DNA from: Microstegium vimineum
Taxonomy: Eukaryota > Streptophyta > Magnoliopsida > Poales > Poaceae
Length of the DNA stretch: 64,000 nucleotides
Reading direction: 5' to 3'
Assembly: GCA_022036555.1 (NCBI GenBank)
Contig: CM039120.1
Coordinates: 22,274,350-22,338,349 of the forward strand
Shown here: piece by piece, positions 33,476 through 46,600 of the stretch
Layout of the letters: each line of letters starts with the position of its first letter
Numbering within the stretch: the first letter of the stretch is position 1
Translations under genes and position numbers: made by a program
The notes under the pieces: model-generated
The model's input: only the letters and a program-made list of their open reading frames with translations
Told to the model about the DNA's origin: nothing
Database searches by the model: none

Positions 33476-36400
33476 TGGATCGGTTCGCTGATGATGGAAA
33501 ACTAGGACAGGGCTTCACATCCGCCGATGATTTACTTGAGATAGACATCGGCGATGGTAGTAAACATAGGCCTACTTTTATTAGTGCTAAGTTAGATTCC
33601 CAATGTAAACAGTAGTTAACCCATTTATTGAAGGAATATAAAGATTGTTTTGCTTGGGATTATACGGAGATGCCTGGTTTAGACCGATCAATAGTTGAAC
33701 ATCGGTTACCCATCAAGTCTGGTTTCCAACCACATCGGCAACCTGCGCGCCGATGCAATCCTACTATTCTACCCGACATCAAGGCTGAGATTACAAAGTT
33801 AATCGAAGCTGGGTTCATTCGGCAATGTCGATATGCCGAGTGGATTTCTAACGTGGTTCCTGTGTATAAGAAAAATGGAAAACTTCGTGTTTGTATTGAT
33901 TTCAGGAACCTCAACAAGGCCACACCGATGGATGGTTATCCGATGCCTGTTGCCGATCTGCTGATCGATGCTGCTGCTGGACATCAAATCATTAGCTTCA
34001 TGGATGGTAATGCTGGGTATAATCAAATATTCATGGCTGAAGAAGACATATCCAAGACTGCTTTCAGATGTCCAGGTCACGTCGGTTTATTTGAGTGGGT
34101 TGTCATGACTTTTGGCTTAAAGAATGCCGGTGCTACTTATCAGAGAGCAATAAATTTCATCTTTCATAAGTATATCGGCACGATAGTTGAAATCTACATT
34201 GATGATGTGGTGGTTAAGTCCGGAGATTTTGAGAAGCATCTTGCCGATTTGCGAAAAATCCAGGAATGCACAAGAGAACATGGGCTAAAGATGAATCCTA
34301 ACAAGTGTGCATTTGGTGTATCGGTTTGTCAATTTTTGGGTTTTATGGTGCATCAGAGAGGCATCGAAATCGGCAGAAAATCTATTGATGCAATTAACAA
34401 AGTGGTTGCTCCTACAAGCAAGACTGAGCTGCAGTCCTTGATCGGCAAGATTAATTTCATTAGAAGATTTATATCTAACTTATCTGGTAAGATTAAATCT
34501 TTTAGTCCATTGTTAAAGCTGAAAGCCGATCAAGGGTTTGCATGGAAAGAAGAACAACAGTTAGCCTTGGAGGAGATTAAGAAATATTTGGTAAACCCTC
34601 CAGTCTTGGTTCCGCCTCAACACGGGAAGCCTTTCAGGTTATATTTGTCTGCCGATGACGGTGTTATCGGATCAGCTTTGATTCAAGAATTTGAAGGGAA
34701 AGAACGTGTAATATATTATCTGAGCAGAAGGTTGGTGGATGCTGAGACCAGGTATTCGGCCATGGAGAGATTATGCTTATGTCTATATTTCTCTTGCATT
34801 AAATTGAGGCATTATTTATTGTCGGCTGAATGCACTGTTATCTGCAAAGATGATGTGGTTAAGTACATGTTGTCAATGCCGATATTAAGTGGACGAATCA
34901 GTAAGTGGATTTTGGCACTTTCAGAATTTGACCTAAGGTTTGAATCGGCTAAGGCTGTTAAGGGTCAGGTAATGGCCGATTTTGTTACTCAGCATTGCAA
35001 TATGGTAAGTTCTGTAGAGGTTGCTCCTTGGACTTTGTTCTTTGATGGATCTATGTGCAAAGAGGGAGCAGACATCGATATTCTCTTGATTTCTCCCCGA
35101 GGGCGAAAATATGAAATTTCACTGCCGATTGTTGCTACTTCAACAAATAATCAGGCTGAGTACCAGGCTCTATTAAAGGGGTTGGAATTGCTCAAGGAGG
35201 TACGTGCCGATGCTGTTGAAATCTTCGGTGATTCTATGTTGGTGATTAATCAATTGATTGGGACATATGAATGCCGAAGTGAAGCTTGAATATCAGCCCA
35301 TGAAAGGTGCCTGTAGTTATTAAAATAATTCAAAGAGTACCGCCTTGAGCATATTCCTAGATTGCATAACGAAGAGGCCAATCGGTTAGCACATAATGCT
35401 TCAGGATATCAGCCGATTCAAGAAGTCATGACATCGGTAACGGTTACCGATGACTGGAAAAGTGAAATTGCAGATTACTTAAGGAACCCGTCTAAGAAGG
35501 TTGAAAGGCGTCTAAGGTTCCAAGCCACCAAGTATGTGCTCCTTGACGATGAATTGTATTATCGGACGATTGATGGAGTCTTGCTCAGATGCCTTGGTAA
35601 AGAGGAATCAAAAGAGTTGATGGGCGAAATCCATGAAGGTGTGTGTGGAGCGCATCAATCGGCATTCAAGATGAAGTGGATGATCAGGCGGAATGGATAT
35701 TATTGGCCGACAATTCTTGAGGATTGCTTCAACTATTTTAAGGGATGCCAGGATTGTCAGAAGTTTGGTAACGTACAGAGGGCACCTGCATCGGCAATGA
35801 ATCCTATAATCAAGCCTTGGTCGTTCAGAGGATGGGCTATTGATCTCATCGGCCAGATTTATCCACCATCAAGTAAGGGGCATAAGTTTATACTTGTTGC
35901 TACCGATTACTTCACTAAATGGGTTGAAGTGATTCCTTTGAAGAAAGTGACATCGGCAAACATGGTGGATTTTGTTAAAGAACACATTGTTTACCGATTT
36001 GGTATTCCTCAAACTATTACTACCGATCAAGGAACCATGTTCACATCAGGAGAGTTTGTTGAATTTGCTGCTAGTATGGGGTTCAAGGTGTTAAACTCTT
36101 CTCCTTATTATGCCCAGGCTAATGGCCAGGCTGAAGCGACTAATAAGGGAGTTATTAAACTTATCAAACACAAGATTGAACAGAACCCTAGAAGGTGGCA
36201 TGTGGTGTTAAATGAAGCCTTATGGTCATATTGGATGGCTTGTCATGGTGCAACCAAAGTCTCGCCGTATCAGTTGGTCTATGGACATGATGCTATCTTG
36301 CCTTGGGAGATTAAAACTGGCTCTAGGCGATTATCTTTTCAAGATCAATTGACGACCGATGATTATGCTACTCTAATGAAAGACGAGTTAGAGGATTTAG

Positions 36401-36711
36401 CGAGTCATCAGTTGAGGGCATTGATCAACATTGAGGAGAATAAGAAGAGGGTTGCTAGATGGTATGAAAAGAAAGTAAAGGTAAAGGAATTTGCCAATGG
36501 TGATTTTGTGTGGAAGTTGATTTTACCGATTGGGACTAAGAGTTCTAAGTTTGGAAAATGGTCTCCTAATTGGGAAGGTCCTTATCGGATAAAACAGTTT
36601 GCTCCTGATAATGCCTATATTTTGGAAACTCTCGAAGGAGTTGCATTCTCTAGAGCAATCAATGGTAAATACTTAAAGAAATATTACCCTAGTATTTGGG
36701 TAGACGCATAG
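33475..36711 (+). pseudogene. Element Y ORF3: reverse transcriptase, two RNase H domains, integrase
   Basis: The ATG at 33475 overlaps the ORF2 stop (TAATG). RT Y-I-D-D lies near 34195-34210, RNase H near 34640-34830, the second RNase H from about 35030 to 35400, the integrase zinc finger near 35630-35765 and its D-D-E core near 35840-36150. Stops occur near 33613, at 35287-35289 and twice more before about 35330, so the protein cannot be made whole. Elsewhere it is close to Z (most residues identical by eye), which identifies the bases lost in each copy. Confidence 0.9.
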
Positions 36712-36836
36712 TGCTCAGTTGAATGCCGATGAAGGAAAAATTATATAAACATCGGTAAAAGCGTGCTGAAGTTATATTACAGAGCCAAAATCAAGTATTA
36801 CTGATTATATTTGCCGATGTGATGGAATTTAACAAG

Positions 36837-39800
36837 TTACAACAGGGATTGGATAATTGATATCGCACGCAGGCGAATTTGTTCTATTTCTTCCATCTCC
36901 CTAGCATCCTCATCGGCAGATCCTTCAACCGACTTGATCCTTTTCTTTAGAGCGATGGCTTGTCGGGCATTGCTGTCCCTCTCTTGGCGCAGAGCTTTGA
37001 TGGTATCGGGAAGTTGGGCTCTCTTCTGGCTGACTGCATTCAAGGCTTCTTCAACCTTTCTTAGCTCAGCTTGCAGCTCTTCCTTTCTTGCCGATAATTG
37101 GATGAATTCCTGTTCAAGATCAGTGCCGGAAGCATCCACTTGGCCGATGTTCTTGTGCTTCTCATCGGCAATTTGCTTAAACGTAAGCATTTCTTCCGTA
37201 AGTCTGGATTGAGCATTCCTGTTGGCAATACGGCTTGAGACCCGTTAGTATTGAAGTCGGCGACTCTCAAGGAAGGCTGCTTGGAGGAGAATTTCTTCTG
37301 CATCGGCAGGTAGTTGGCCTTGGATATCTTTGAAAGCTGTCCTTGCTGCAGTTGAATCCTGGACGAGTTGGGAAGTATCTTGTTGCAGCAAGGAAAGCAG
37401 TGCTTCGAGTTTGGATTTGACCTCTGCCGATAGAGCGGAGCAGAGCTTTCTTCGTCCTCATCCTCATCGGGAATGTTGATAGCGAAGGAGAATAGGCTAT
37501 CTGCTCGAGCGGGGTCTTCTTGGTGCTCATCCTCGTCCTGGGGGTTGACGCCGAAGGAGAATAAGCTGTCTGGAGAGTCTTGGGCCTGAAAAAGAAGAAA
37601 TTAAAATGCGCCAATCATAAGATTATACTATGAATTTTTAGGTAACCGACTTACCATCTTGAAGCGAATTTCTTGCCTAGGACTTGGCATGTCGGATGGT
37701 CCAGCTTCATCCTGGAGATCGGCAGCAGTTGCCGATGAGTGAGCTTCTGTTGGGGAAGCAGTTGACGCCGTTGCTGCTGATGGCGTTGTTGCTGGCGTTG
37801 CTTCCGCTGTGGTGGTTTGCTCCTGTGGTGGCGACACCGTTCTCTCATCGGGAATTTTGGCTGGTGGTGTCGATGCCGATGTCACCTCCGCTGTTGCAGC
37901 GGGCGGTGTTATCTCCTGATCGGGGATGTCGTCCAGCGGGTGATCAGGGATAGGAGCCGATGATGGTTCTACCGTTGGCGCATCAGCAATTGGTGATGCG
38001 ATTGGAGTTGATGATGAGGATGGAGTAGCCAATCTTAGGCGCCTTTTCTTCCTTGGTGCGGCAGTGGGAGATCCAGCCCGTTTCGATGAAGCCTGGGGGG
38101 CATCGGTAGCGGGACTTGGAGATGCTTGCGTGCTTGGAGCAGCTGCCGATGACCTCATTGCCTGAAAATATTTAGTGCAAGTTACGTCAAATAAAATGTT
38201 GCCGATGAAACAGTATGTGATCGGTATGAGTGAAGATGAGATTTACTGCAAAAACCCGTGTTAAGGTAGCAGCAGCAGCCGATGTAGCCTTGGTTTTTAC
38301 AGGCGTTGATTTGGGTACCTTCTGAGGAGTGAAAGCAGCTAGCGTGGGGGCATTATTGCCGATGAGTGATATAGGACTCATCATTCGAAGGTTGAAGGGC
38401 TTGCCACTGTTTCTTATCTTGGGGATCGGATCATCAACCTATCAAGCATAAGGAAGTTAGATGCCAATGATAAGAATAAAGTAATAAGGAATGCATCGGG
38501 ATAAAATCTTACTGCGTCGTCGGGGATGATGTGGTTGGCGTCAATCATATGCCGATAGTAGTGTGATGACTTGGCAAATAATTGATATCTCCATTCTTGC
38601 CACCATAATTTATATTCATTTGTGATGAAGGACGTTGGTGACCAAGAGGATAAGTCAATATCTGACGTATCGGCATTGGGAGGAAGATTGACGATTTTGT
38701 TCCAATCCATAGCACTGGAGATGGTCTGCCTTGGCTTTATCACCTTGGAGTAGCAAAGCTTGATCAGCAGTTGGCCAAATGCCAGTTGTCTTGCAGCTGC
38801 CGATGGGTAGTAGAACTCGAAGGATGGAGGGGCGTTCTTCCCAGTTCCGAAAATATTAACCGGGATAGCTCGGGGGAGAATGCTGGCCTTCATGATTATT
38901 TGATTCTGAAGCACATTCCCATCGGTAAGATTGAACAGCAGCGGAAATTGATTATTCTCATCAATGTATGGCCACCAGAGCCGCTCTGAAGCAGGGATTC
39001 CATTGTAAAATTTCTGAAAGAATAAGCCAAACTGTTCCGCATCGGCATTGGTCCCTGGCAACACTATAATGGCCTCTCCGAAGTTGAGTGGAGGGCGAGT
39101 TGCCGATTCATCATCCCTATATTTGTAATCCTCCGATATGTCCCTTGGGAATCGTTGAGCGAACAGGTCAAACTGAAGGACTTTGTACATGTGTGCGTTC
39201 AGCCACATGTTGATGAACCACCAGGGACCCCCGAGGTTGCCGATGGGCTCGCCTAGCAGTAACTTCTTGGATACTTGATGTAGAAGGCGGTATACCGATC
39301 CAAGAAGATATCTGCCTAGAGGAAGTCTTGTTCCATCGGCAAGGAGTTCAGCTGCCGGAAGATGCATAGTAGTGGGTTCGACTGCCCTGCCACAGAAAAT
39401 GAATTTTTCTAGCCACATATTCAGGAAGATGGCATGCTCCCTTTGGCTTACCGATCCAGTCTTCTGATACTCCTGGATATAGCCAGTCCAGCCGCCGATA
39501 TTCCGAGTGTTCACTTTGTACTCCGCTTTCCTATTGAACAGAGTAAAGGTATCGACAGAGGAGACATCAAGACCAGTCAACATATGCACATCGGCAAGTG
39601 TGGGAGTGGCTGGTCCATGTCGAAATAGGAAGGCGTTCATGGTGTCAGACCAGAAGTAGGAGGCCGCTATCAGCATGTTCTCATTTTTCTCCATATCGAC
39701 AATGGAGAGCCTGATGCACTAATCCAGACTACGCTCTGACCAGTAAACTTGCTATGTTCTAACGACCCTGAGGTATCAATTCTTCCACCCCTTGGTAGGC

Positions 39801-40112
39801 TTGGGCCATGAGCGGAAGGCATCCTTCCATAATCCTAAACTGAAACTTTCAGACCTGAATGGAATCCGGTTGGCCTCCGCATTGATCAGATAGCTAGGGT
39901 CAGGATTTCCCATTGGGCCTAGGCAAGTAAAGCTGGACTGCTCGAGAGGGATCACTACTTTGTTGTACAGTTCCTAGGTTTCAAAGAGAAAAGAGAGGAA
40001 AGAATCAAAGAAGGAAAGGGGAAGATTATGGATTCATACGGACAAGGGACTAGCAGGATATTGGATGAGGAGGAAGTGGATTTACCTTAGGGATGTCGAC
40101 TTGGATCGCCAT
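36837..40112 (-). pseudogene. Element Y antisense gene: five-exon PMD protein, several stops
   Basis: Exons on the - strand: 40086-40112 (MAIQVDIPK, identical to Z), 38513-39973 (1,461 nt, same length as Z), 38247-38438 (192 nt, same), 37655-38161 (507 nt against 666 in Z; the Pro/Ala-rich part is shorter) and 36837-37585. Introns are 112, 74, 85 and 69 nt with GT...AG ends. Exon 2 has three stops in its first 90 codons (about 39720-39805), and exon 5 has one stop (about 37245) and a 1-nt loss near 37440 that differs from Z's. The PMD, basic patch (R-K-K-R-R-L-R-L) and coiled coil are all recognisable. Confidence 0.8.
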
Positions 40113-40273
40113 TAGAGCTAAGGAGTTCTTGCGGGTTGTGCTTGACTTGAAGAAGGTACTGTCGCTCGAGCTCGAACGGGTGTTCTTCGGAGGCGCCGCC
40201 AGAGGTTGAAGACGGAGGCAGACGAAAAAGTGAAAGTGGGCCTAGGGTAAAAAGGCAGATTGGATCCTGGTAA

Positions 40274-40283
40274 CTTTTATAAG
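40274..40283 (-). promoter_or_regulatory. TATA-like box for the antisense gene of Y
   Basis: CTTATAAAAG on the - strand, 162 bp upstream of the antisense ATG; the same motif and spacing occur in Z. Confidence 0.55.
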
Positions 40284-40522
40284 CTTACTCAGGGGTATTT
40301 TGGGATTTCGGTTCATACTGTGCAGGAATGTGGAGAGGTCTGCGGTGGATGTGCGCGATAATCAAGGAGATATTGTCAGATTTGCAGCTATTTGTGCTAT
40401 AATCGAGGGATTTTATTAATAAATTGCGGTTCTGCGCACGGAGATCGAGGGAGTTGTGCAGTTATCTCGAAGGTAACGGCTACAGTAGAGAGAATTTCGG
40501 TGCGTAAAGTGTTGTACACTCC

Positions 40523-40538
40523 GAAACTAGGGGGCATG
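40523..40538 (+). other. Polypurine tract of element Y
   Basis: GAAACTAGGGGGCATG abuts the right LTR start at 40539. Confidence 0.75.
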
Positions 40539-41636
40539 TGTTGACACCGTTTTTCGGCACATGTCAAATGAATTAAGACTTGTGTTGATCGGTAGCTGTT
40601 TTCTATCGGCATCGGAAAGTTATCAGTTGAGTTTGCCGATGAGGAAGAATGCTGCAGGAAAGATAGGTTGTTACCGATGGAGGCTGGATGATTCTTACCG
40701 ATAAGGGTTAATCGGTGAAGTCAAATCGCCTGAGCTGCAAAGATGCTAATGCCGATTGCCGATAAGGAGATGTTGCCAATGCCGATTACCGATAAGGGTT
40801 GAGTGGTGAAGACAAGTTACCAATAAGGGGTTGCCGATCGGAAAGTTTTACCGATGCCGATGGGCATGGAGTGCCGACAGGTACAGGGTGACTTAGCGTT
40901 GGACGTCAGCAAGGGATAGCTGATGGTGAAAAAAGGAAGTCGCGGATTGAAGGGGTCTGCCGATGGAAACTTTTCATTGAAAGAAGGACACAAGGAAACT
41001 GGTGATTTTATACCAGTATTATTATGGTAGTTTGAGTTTGACTCTTGCGTGAGTCGTTTGTTTTCCTTTAAAATAAGTGTGTTGGTTTAGGAAAATAATA
41101 TTGTTATTTTAGATCCGACTCTTGCGCGAGTCAGTTTTCCTTAAAGTTAGGAGTTTGTTTTAGGGAAGGTATAGGGTCGTGTCTCTGTGCAACTCTCCAT
41201 GCGGGAGTATAAATATGTGCCCAAGGGCTGCGTGTAGATACAATCAATCCAATCAAAAATCAAATCAATTTACTCCTATTATACTTTTATCGCAATTTAC
41301 CCTTTATTGCATTAGTCTTAGTTCATCTACGAGTTCTTCAAGCTTCGACGGGCTGCATCATCTTGATCTCCGTCAAATACTTGCAAGTTCCGCGTGGGAG
41401 TACCTCTGAGCTTTGACATCCGGGCGCATCGCTGTTGTCTCGTTCAGCTCTGCTCTAGTTATCCTGATCATGTTCCAATCTTGGCATCCGGGCGTATCGT
41501 CGTCGTCTTGATTGAATCTTGTTCTAGTTATCGTCCTTGTCGATTAACTGGTCAAATCGACTGGCACGCCTCCGGATATCGAATTTCAGGTATAAGCCCG
41601 AGGTGTTCGCAGATCCTGACGCTTTTTGTGTCAACA
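40539..41636 (+). repeat. 3' LTR of element Y (1,098 bp)
   Basis: TGTTGACAC...GTGTCAACA; TATA box at 41208-41215; followed by the TSD CTCAT (41637-41641). Same length as the 5' LTR, with about 30 base differences by eye, mostly transitions. Confidence 0.92.
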
Positions 41637-41641
41637 CTCAT

Positions 41642-43631
41642 ATACTACCACTAGATCAAATAACTCAATCAAGCTATAGTGGTAGGCTATAAGCATCAAA
41701 TTTATTTGATTTTCAATGAATGATCACTATGTATGACTATATGCACTAAACATGTCCTAGAGCAATATGTATGCATATGTCAAACAGTTTCACCTTTTCT
41801 ATGTTGGAGTAGAGGATAGTCATATAGATTTCATATCCAATTAGCAATGTGAAGTCCAATTAAGAGCATGGTGAAGACCAATGAATACAATATGAATTCC
41901 ATTCTTCACCCATATGATTTGAGAACCACTAAAGATCAAGTGCACTTTCTTGTTGTGGTTGACTTGCTTCTTTCTTGATCTTTGCTCGCATGAGAGAGTA
42001 CCAAATGATGTACCATTTGTAAAAGATTATATCACTTGAATATCATGATACACTTGTAGTTTAAATTCATGAATCTCTCTCTTTTGGGTGTTGCTTGCTT
42101 TCTTTTGATCAATCCTATTGATTTCTTCAACTAAGCATCCAAATTACACCTAGATCACCACTTCCATGTTAGCCTTCCAAGTACCACACTTGATTTTACC
42201 TACAACGGCGGCAAGCCCCTACACTTAGGGAGAAGTGACCTATCTCTAAGAATCATCCTTCGACTCACTTGAATTGACTTTGTTTGATTGAACCAATTGT
42301 TGAACTCCATTTGATGAGTCAACATGAATCCAATATGAGCTCAAACTATGTTGTTTAAGTCCTTTTCTTTCTATCAAATGACCTTCAATCATCACTAGAA
42401 CTTAAACTTCATCTTCATCTTGGGTTTGATCTTGATCTTCAACTTGAGTACCAAATGTGCTTCACAATCAAGTGGCCTTGTACTCAATGCTTGTCATGCT
42501 TCTAGCTTGAACCAATATCAAACATAGGTGCCTCAATCACTTATAAACATGATTCCAACTTGAGGACCTTTCAATCTAAGTGACTCTAGATCAATCCAAT
42601 AAATGCCACTTTTCTGGCAGATTCTGTACTCTTCATAGAATATATCATAAATCCCAAAGTACTTATCCAATGATCATGAAATTTGGTGGAGATGTGCTTC
42701 ACTAAGTCATCTAGCAGCCATAAAATGTTTAGCTCCATTGGATTACTAGATTGCTACCAGATTTCACATCTTCCCACCTAGGTACATGCTGAAAACTGCT
42801 GCATATGCTGAAAACCGAAGTCTCCCTTATCCAATACCAATGTAATTTGCACAGCAACTAATACCATAAGTGTATAGAATGCACACCAAATTTCAAGTCA
42901 ATCCAAATAGATTTAATCTCTCAAACATGGCTATGATCACAGCTAGCTCAGATTTTGAATAAAAGACAGATTTGAGATATTGAGCTATGCTTCTTCAATT
43001 TGAACCAAATTTGAATTCAACTTATTTGAACATTCTCACAAGACATATATCCATTCAATCCACTTACTAAAAGTAGTCTCATGATCACATCCATCCAAAT
43101 CAACTCAAATTTGATTACTAAGCATTTAATCCATTCAAACAACTTGTAGCAAGCCACTAGTGCATATATATGTATCCAATTCAATCAACTCATATGCACT
43201 ATGTGTATATCCAATCGAAACATATTATAACACCCCAAATGAACTTGATCAACAAGAGATATACCTTAGTAGACCATGATCAATCCATTAGCAAGCTTCA
43301 ACTAGAATATTTGCAAGCCTTCAAATAATCCAATAGATCACCACAACTTGATCATGCACTTGTATGTTGTAGCACTTTGAATTCATCTTCTTCACTTGCC
43401 ATTAGGATGAGGATAGCATTAAGCTTCATTATTTGATTCAATCATATGATAGTCAATATGAAACATATTGAATCAAGCCTCCAATGTCAATGGTACCTAC
43501 ACACATTCATCCACTTGTTGATGGTACCCAAACTAGTTTGGGTCCTCTCAAGTTAGGTGCAACATACTTAGGCAATGCCTTAGTATGAATGGCGGGATGT
43601 TTTGCAATAGCAACCATAGAGGTACCATTAC
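41642..43631 (-). other. Middle internal region of element E, no coding sequence recognised
   Basis: An AT-rich stretch of about 2 kb between Y and solo LTR H. No ORF above about 60 codons and no copia pol motif is visible on either strand. It would be the pol region of an autonomous copia element, so the lack of pol here is what makes E gag-only. Confidence 0.6.
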
Positions 43632-46600
43632 TGTAACACCCTGGTGTTAAGCTTTGCATAATCCACATGATCATTGCAAATCATCCATTTCATAAGCATC
43701 ATCATGAAGCATTATGGCATTTCATATTGAAATCAAGTTTAAGTTAACTTTGCTTAGAATGTGAAAGTAAGTTGAATTCATAAATTATTGGTGTTTGAAT
43801 CCAATCTTGAAAACACTACACTTAATTAATCTTGCTTCTAAAGCCCTGTGCTTAAAATGAGAAACAAAGTTTAAAAGCTATTTTAAATTCATGATCTTTT
43901 ATTAAAAGAAAGGTTTCACATATTGGTTTTAAATCTTAACTCAAAAACTATAAGGAATCTGAACTTGACTTCTCAAGCAAAAAGTTAGTTTAAAATATTT
44001 GGAACAACCTTGGTGTTCACACCAAAGCTTGGTTTTAATTTTTTAAACCTGTCTGAAAAAAGAAACAAATCAAAACAAAGAATTGAATTAGAAAAGAAAA
44101 AGGAAAAGGATTTCCTTACCTTACTGGGTCGGCGCCAACGAAGCGGCCCAGCCGAGCAAGCCAGCCTGGCCTGCCCCGAACGCCCGCGTCGGTTCCCTCC
44201 CGCGCCTCACGCGCCACGCGCGTGCGCCCGACGGCACACAGACGCCGAGCGCCGCGTGGCCGCCATGCCCGCCGACGACACTCGCGTGGCCTCCGAGCTC
44301 TGACCGAGCCGCGCCTACACCCGAGGCGGACGTGCCCCGGTTCCTCGTCCCTCCATTCTGTCCCCTGCTGAGCGCCATCCCCCTCTCCAGCTCTCGCCTC
44401 ACCCTCGCTCTCACGCGCGCACCAGAGCACGCCGCCGCCGCAACGCCGAGCGGCATCACCGCCGTTCCAGCCACCTCGGAGTGCCGCCGCCCTCTCCATT
44501 TCCACAGCAGCTCCGCCTCGCCTCCCCGAGCCCGCAACGACGACCGGTGAGCCTCGGTAAGGCCCCGCCATGCCCCTCCGCGCGAGCACGAGCTCTGCGT
44601 CGTCGCCATCGCGCACTGCGCCGTGGACCGCACCTCTCTGGTCGCCGTCGTTCCGCGTTAGCGCAAGCTCCGCACTCGCCGTAGCTCTGCGAAGCTTTAG
44701 CCCCGCTTAATCGAAGCCGTCGTGGCCTGTCTCGGCTTGCCGCCATGTGACCGCACCGCCGCTCCGCCATGGACGCCGGCGAGCTTCACTCCGGCCACCT
44801 TTGCACGCGATTAGGGTTGCGCTAGATTCGTCTCGCGTAGCCGCGTCCATAGAGCCACACCGCACCGCCGGAGGCCTCGCCGTCGGCGAGAAATCGCCGA
44901 CGAAAGCCTCGCCTCCGCCCTGTGTCACCGACGCGTGGGGTCCCCCTCGCGCGGGCCCCCGCTATCAGGCACCTGTTCCCATTTGGAACCAGGCCGCCTC
45001 GCCGAATGGGCCTGTGTGGCCTGTTGGGCTGAAAGGCCTAACACCTTTTGTTTTTCCATTTTCAGAAAATGTCAAATGATTGGTAAAAATCATATCTCAC
45101 TGAATATTGATCAAAAACTTCTGAAATAAATTGTGAGTACTTGTTATAAGTAGATCTACCCTAGAAAAATGTTGCATGTGTATTTTGTAGTACTTTTCTG
45201 TATAGGACTAAATAAATACTGAAACTGATTAAAACTACAAAAATCAATTAAGCTATTTTGTGCTATTGCTAAAATTGTAATTCTTGTTCCAATAAATCCT
45301 AAATGGTTGTTAAAAGCTAGCAAAATTATATCTTGAGTAGTTTATGTGGAAAATTAAATAACTAATAATTAAAATGTGTTTAGCCTGTTAACTTGTAAGA
45401 TTTTTAGTAAATAGGTTTCTGGGTAAAAGGAGCTATAACTTTTTGTGTAGCTTTACAGTAGGAAATAGTAACCGGGAAAAATACTAATCTGGTTAGTTCA
45501 TCAATTTCATTGTACTAAGTATTTTTAAGCTATTATTATCTTTAAACTTGCTAATTTTGTACAGAGTAGAATACTGCTACTGTTAACCTGGAAAAATTTG
45601 AGTAGGCTATGTTGCCTCTGCTTAAGCTACTGTAATTTTTGTAGAATTTAATGAACTATTTCTCTAGGGTGTGCAGTTATGTGTTGTTTTCTAGTTAACA
45701 AATTTGCTAAGAAAAAAGGTTAATTTGTTAATTAAACTTTGGTGTATCTTTGAAGCATGAATCAACCAGCTAGGTGAAGTAAGCCTAAAGCTGAACCCTG
45801 CTGTTCCTTGTTGGTTACTTGTGTGTTAAGTAAATTGTTAAATTACAATCATACTAACTAACTACCAGAGAAGAAATTTACACCTACTCGAGAACACATA
45901 AGAAAAGAACATCATGAGCATATCACATCTCAGCATATTCATCATATTGCATGGGTTAATACTATACATTGTCTCATATCAATTGCATATACGCATCATA
46001 CAGGATCGCAGAAGGAAGCACAGTACGACCTTCACCAGGAGCAGGACGAAGCCAGTCAGCAAGGAGCCAACGAAGGGCACGTGAACGAGGAACCAGAAGA
46101 GGAACTCTAGGAGTGTCCCGATCACCAGCCTAGCGCGTTCGAGAAAGGCAAGCCCCGATGCATTTTAACCGTACCTTATGATATCAATTTACTATGTTAT
46201 ACTATGTTGTTGCATTAAGTATAGGAGTTGGGTGAACCTAATTGTTGCATACTACCCTCCGTGCTTTTAATATCCTTATATCCTTGTTAGCATAGCAAAG
46301 ATAGATGCTTAGACTTGCTAATTGAAGATGACTTCCTCGGTAACACAAGTCACATATTGCTCTACGTGGCGAAGCCGAGGGTATGAAAAATATCATGAAT
46401 GGAAAGGCAACCGGGAAGGTTGGTAAATTGTCCGTACGTCTGATACTGGCAACATCTAGGTGAGCTGCGCGCCCTAGGCTGGTACTTTGCGTATGTGTCT
46501 GCCGTTTTGGCAGGCCAATCGGGTGGTGTCCCTCTTGTCATGTTGAACGCATGCCTCCACCTTTAGCTGGCAAGATAACTCGTTCGAGCTGCGAAACCTA

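Larger units (their letters stand above)
15375..41636 (+). mobile_element. Element Y: Tat-lineage Ty3/gypsy retrotransposon (13 kb without Z)
   Basis: Two 1,098-bp LTRs (15375-16472 and 40539-41636), TSD CTCAT on both sides (15370-15374 and 41637-41641), and a polypurine tract before the right LTR. Sense genes are ORF1 (split by Z), ORF2 (gag-protease) and ORF3 (RT, RNase H, second RNase H, integrase). An antisense, five-exon plant-mobile-domain gene lies downstream. The two RNase H domains are diagnostic of the Tat/Ogre side of plant gypsy elements. About 30 differences between the LTRs (counted by eye, about 3%) suggest insertion roughly a million years ago under common grass rates. Several stops and frameshifts make it non-autonomous. 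Confidence 0.92.

Noticed and set aside
44116..45079. Long ORFs on both strands in a GC-rich block
   Set aside because: They overlap in several frames inside solo LTR H, have no domains, and follow from high GC content and few stop codons.
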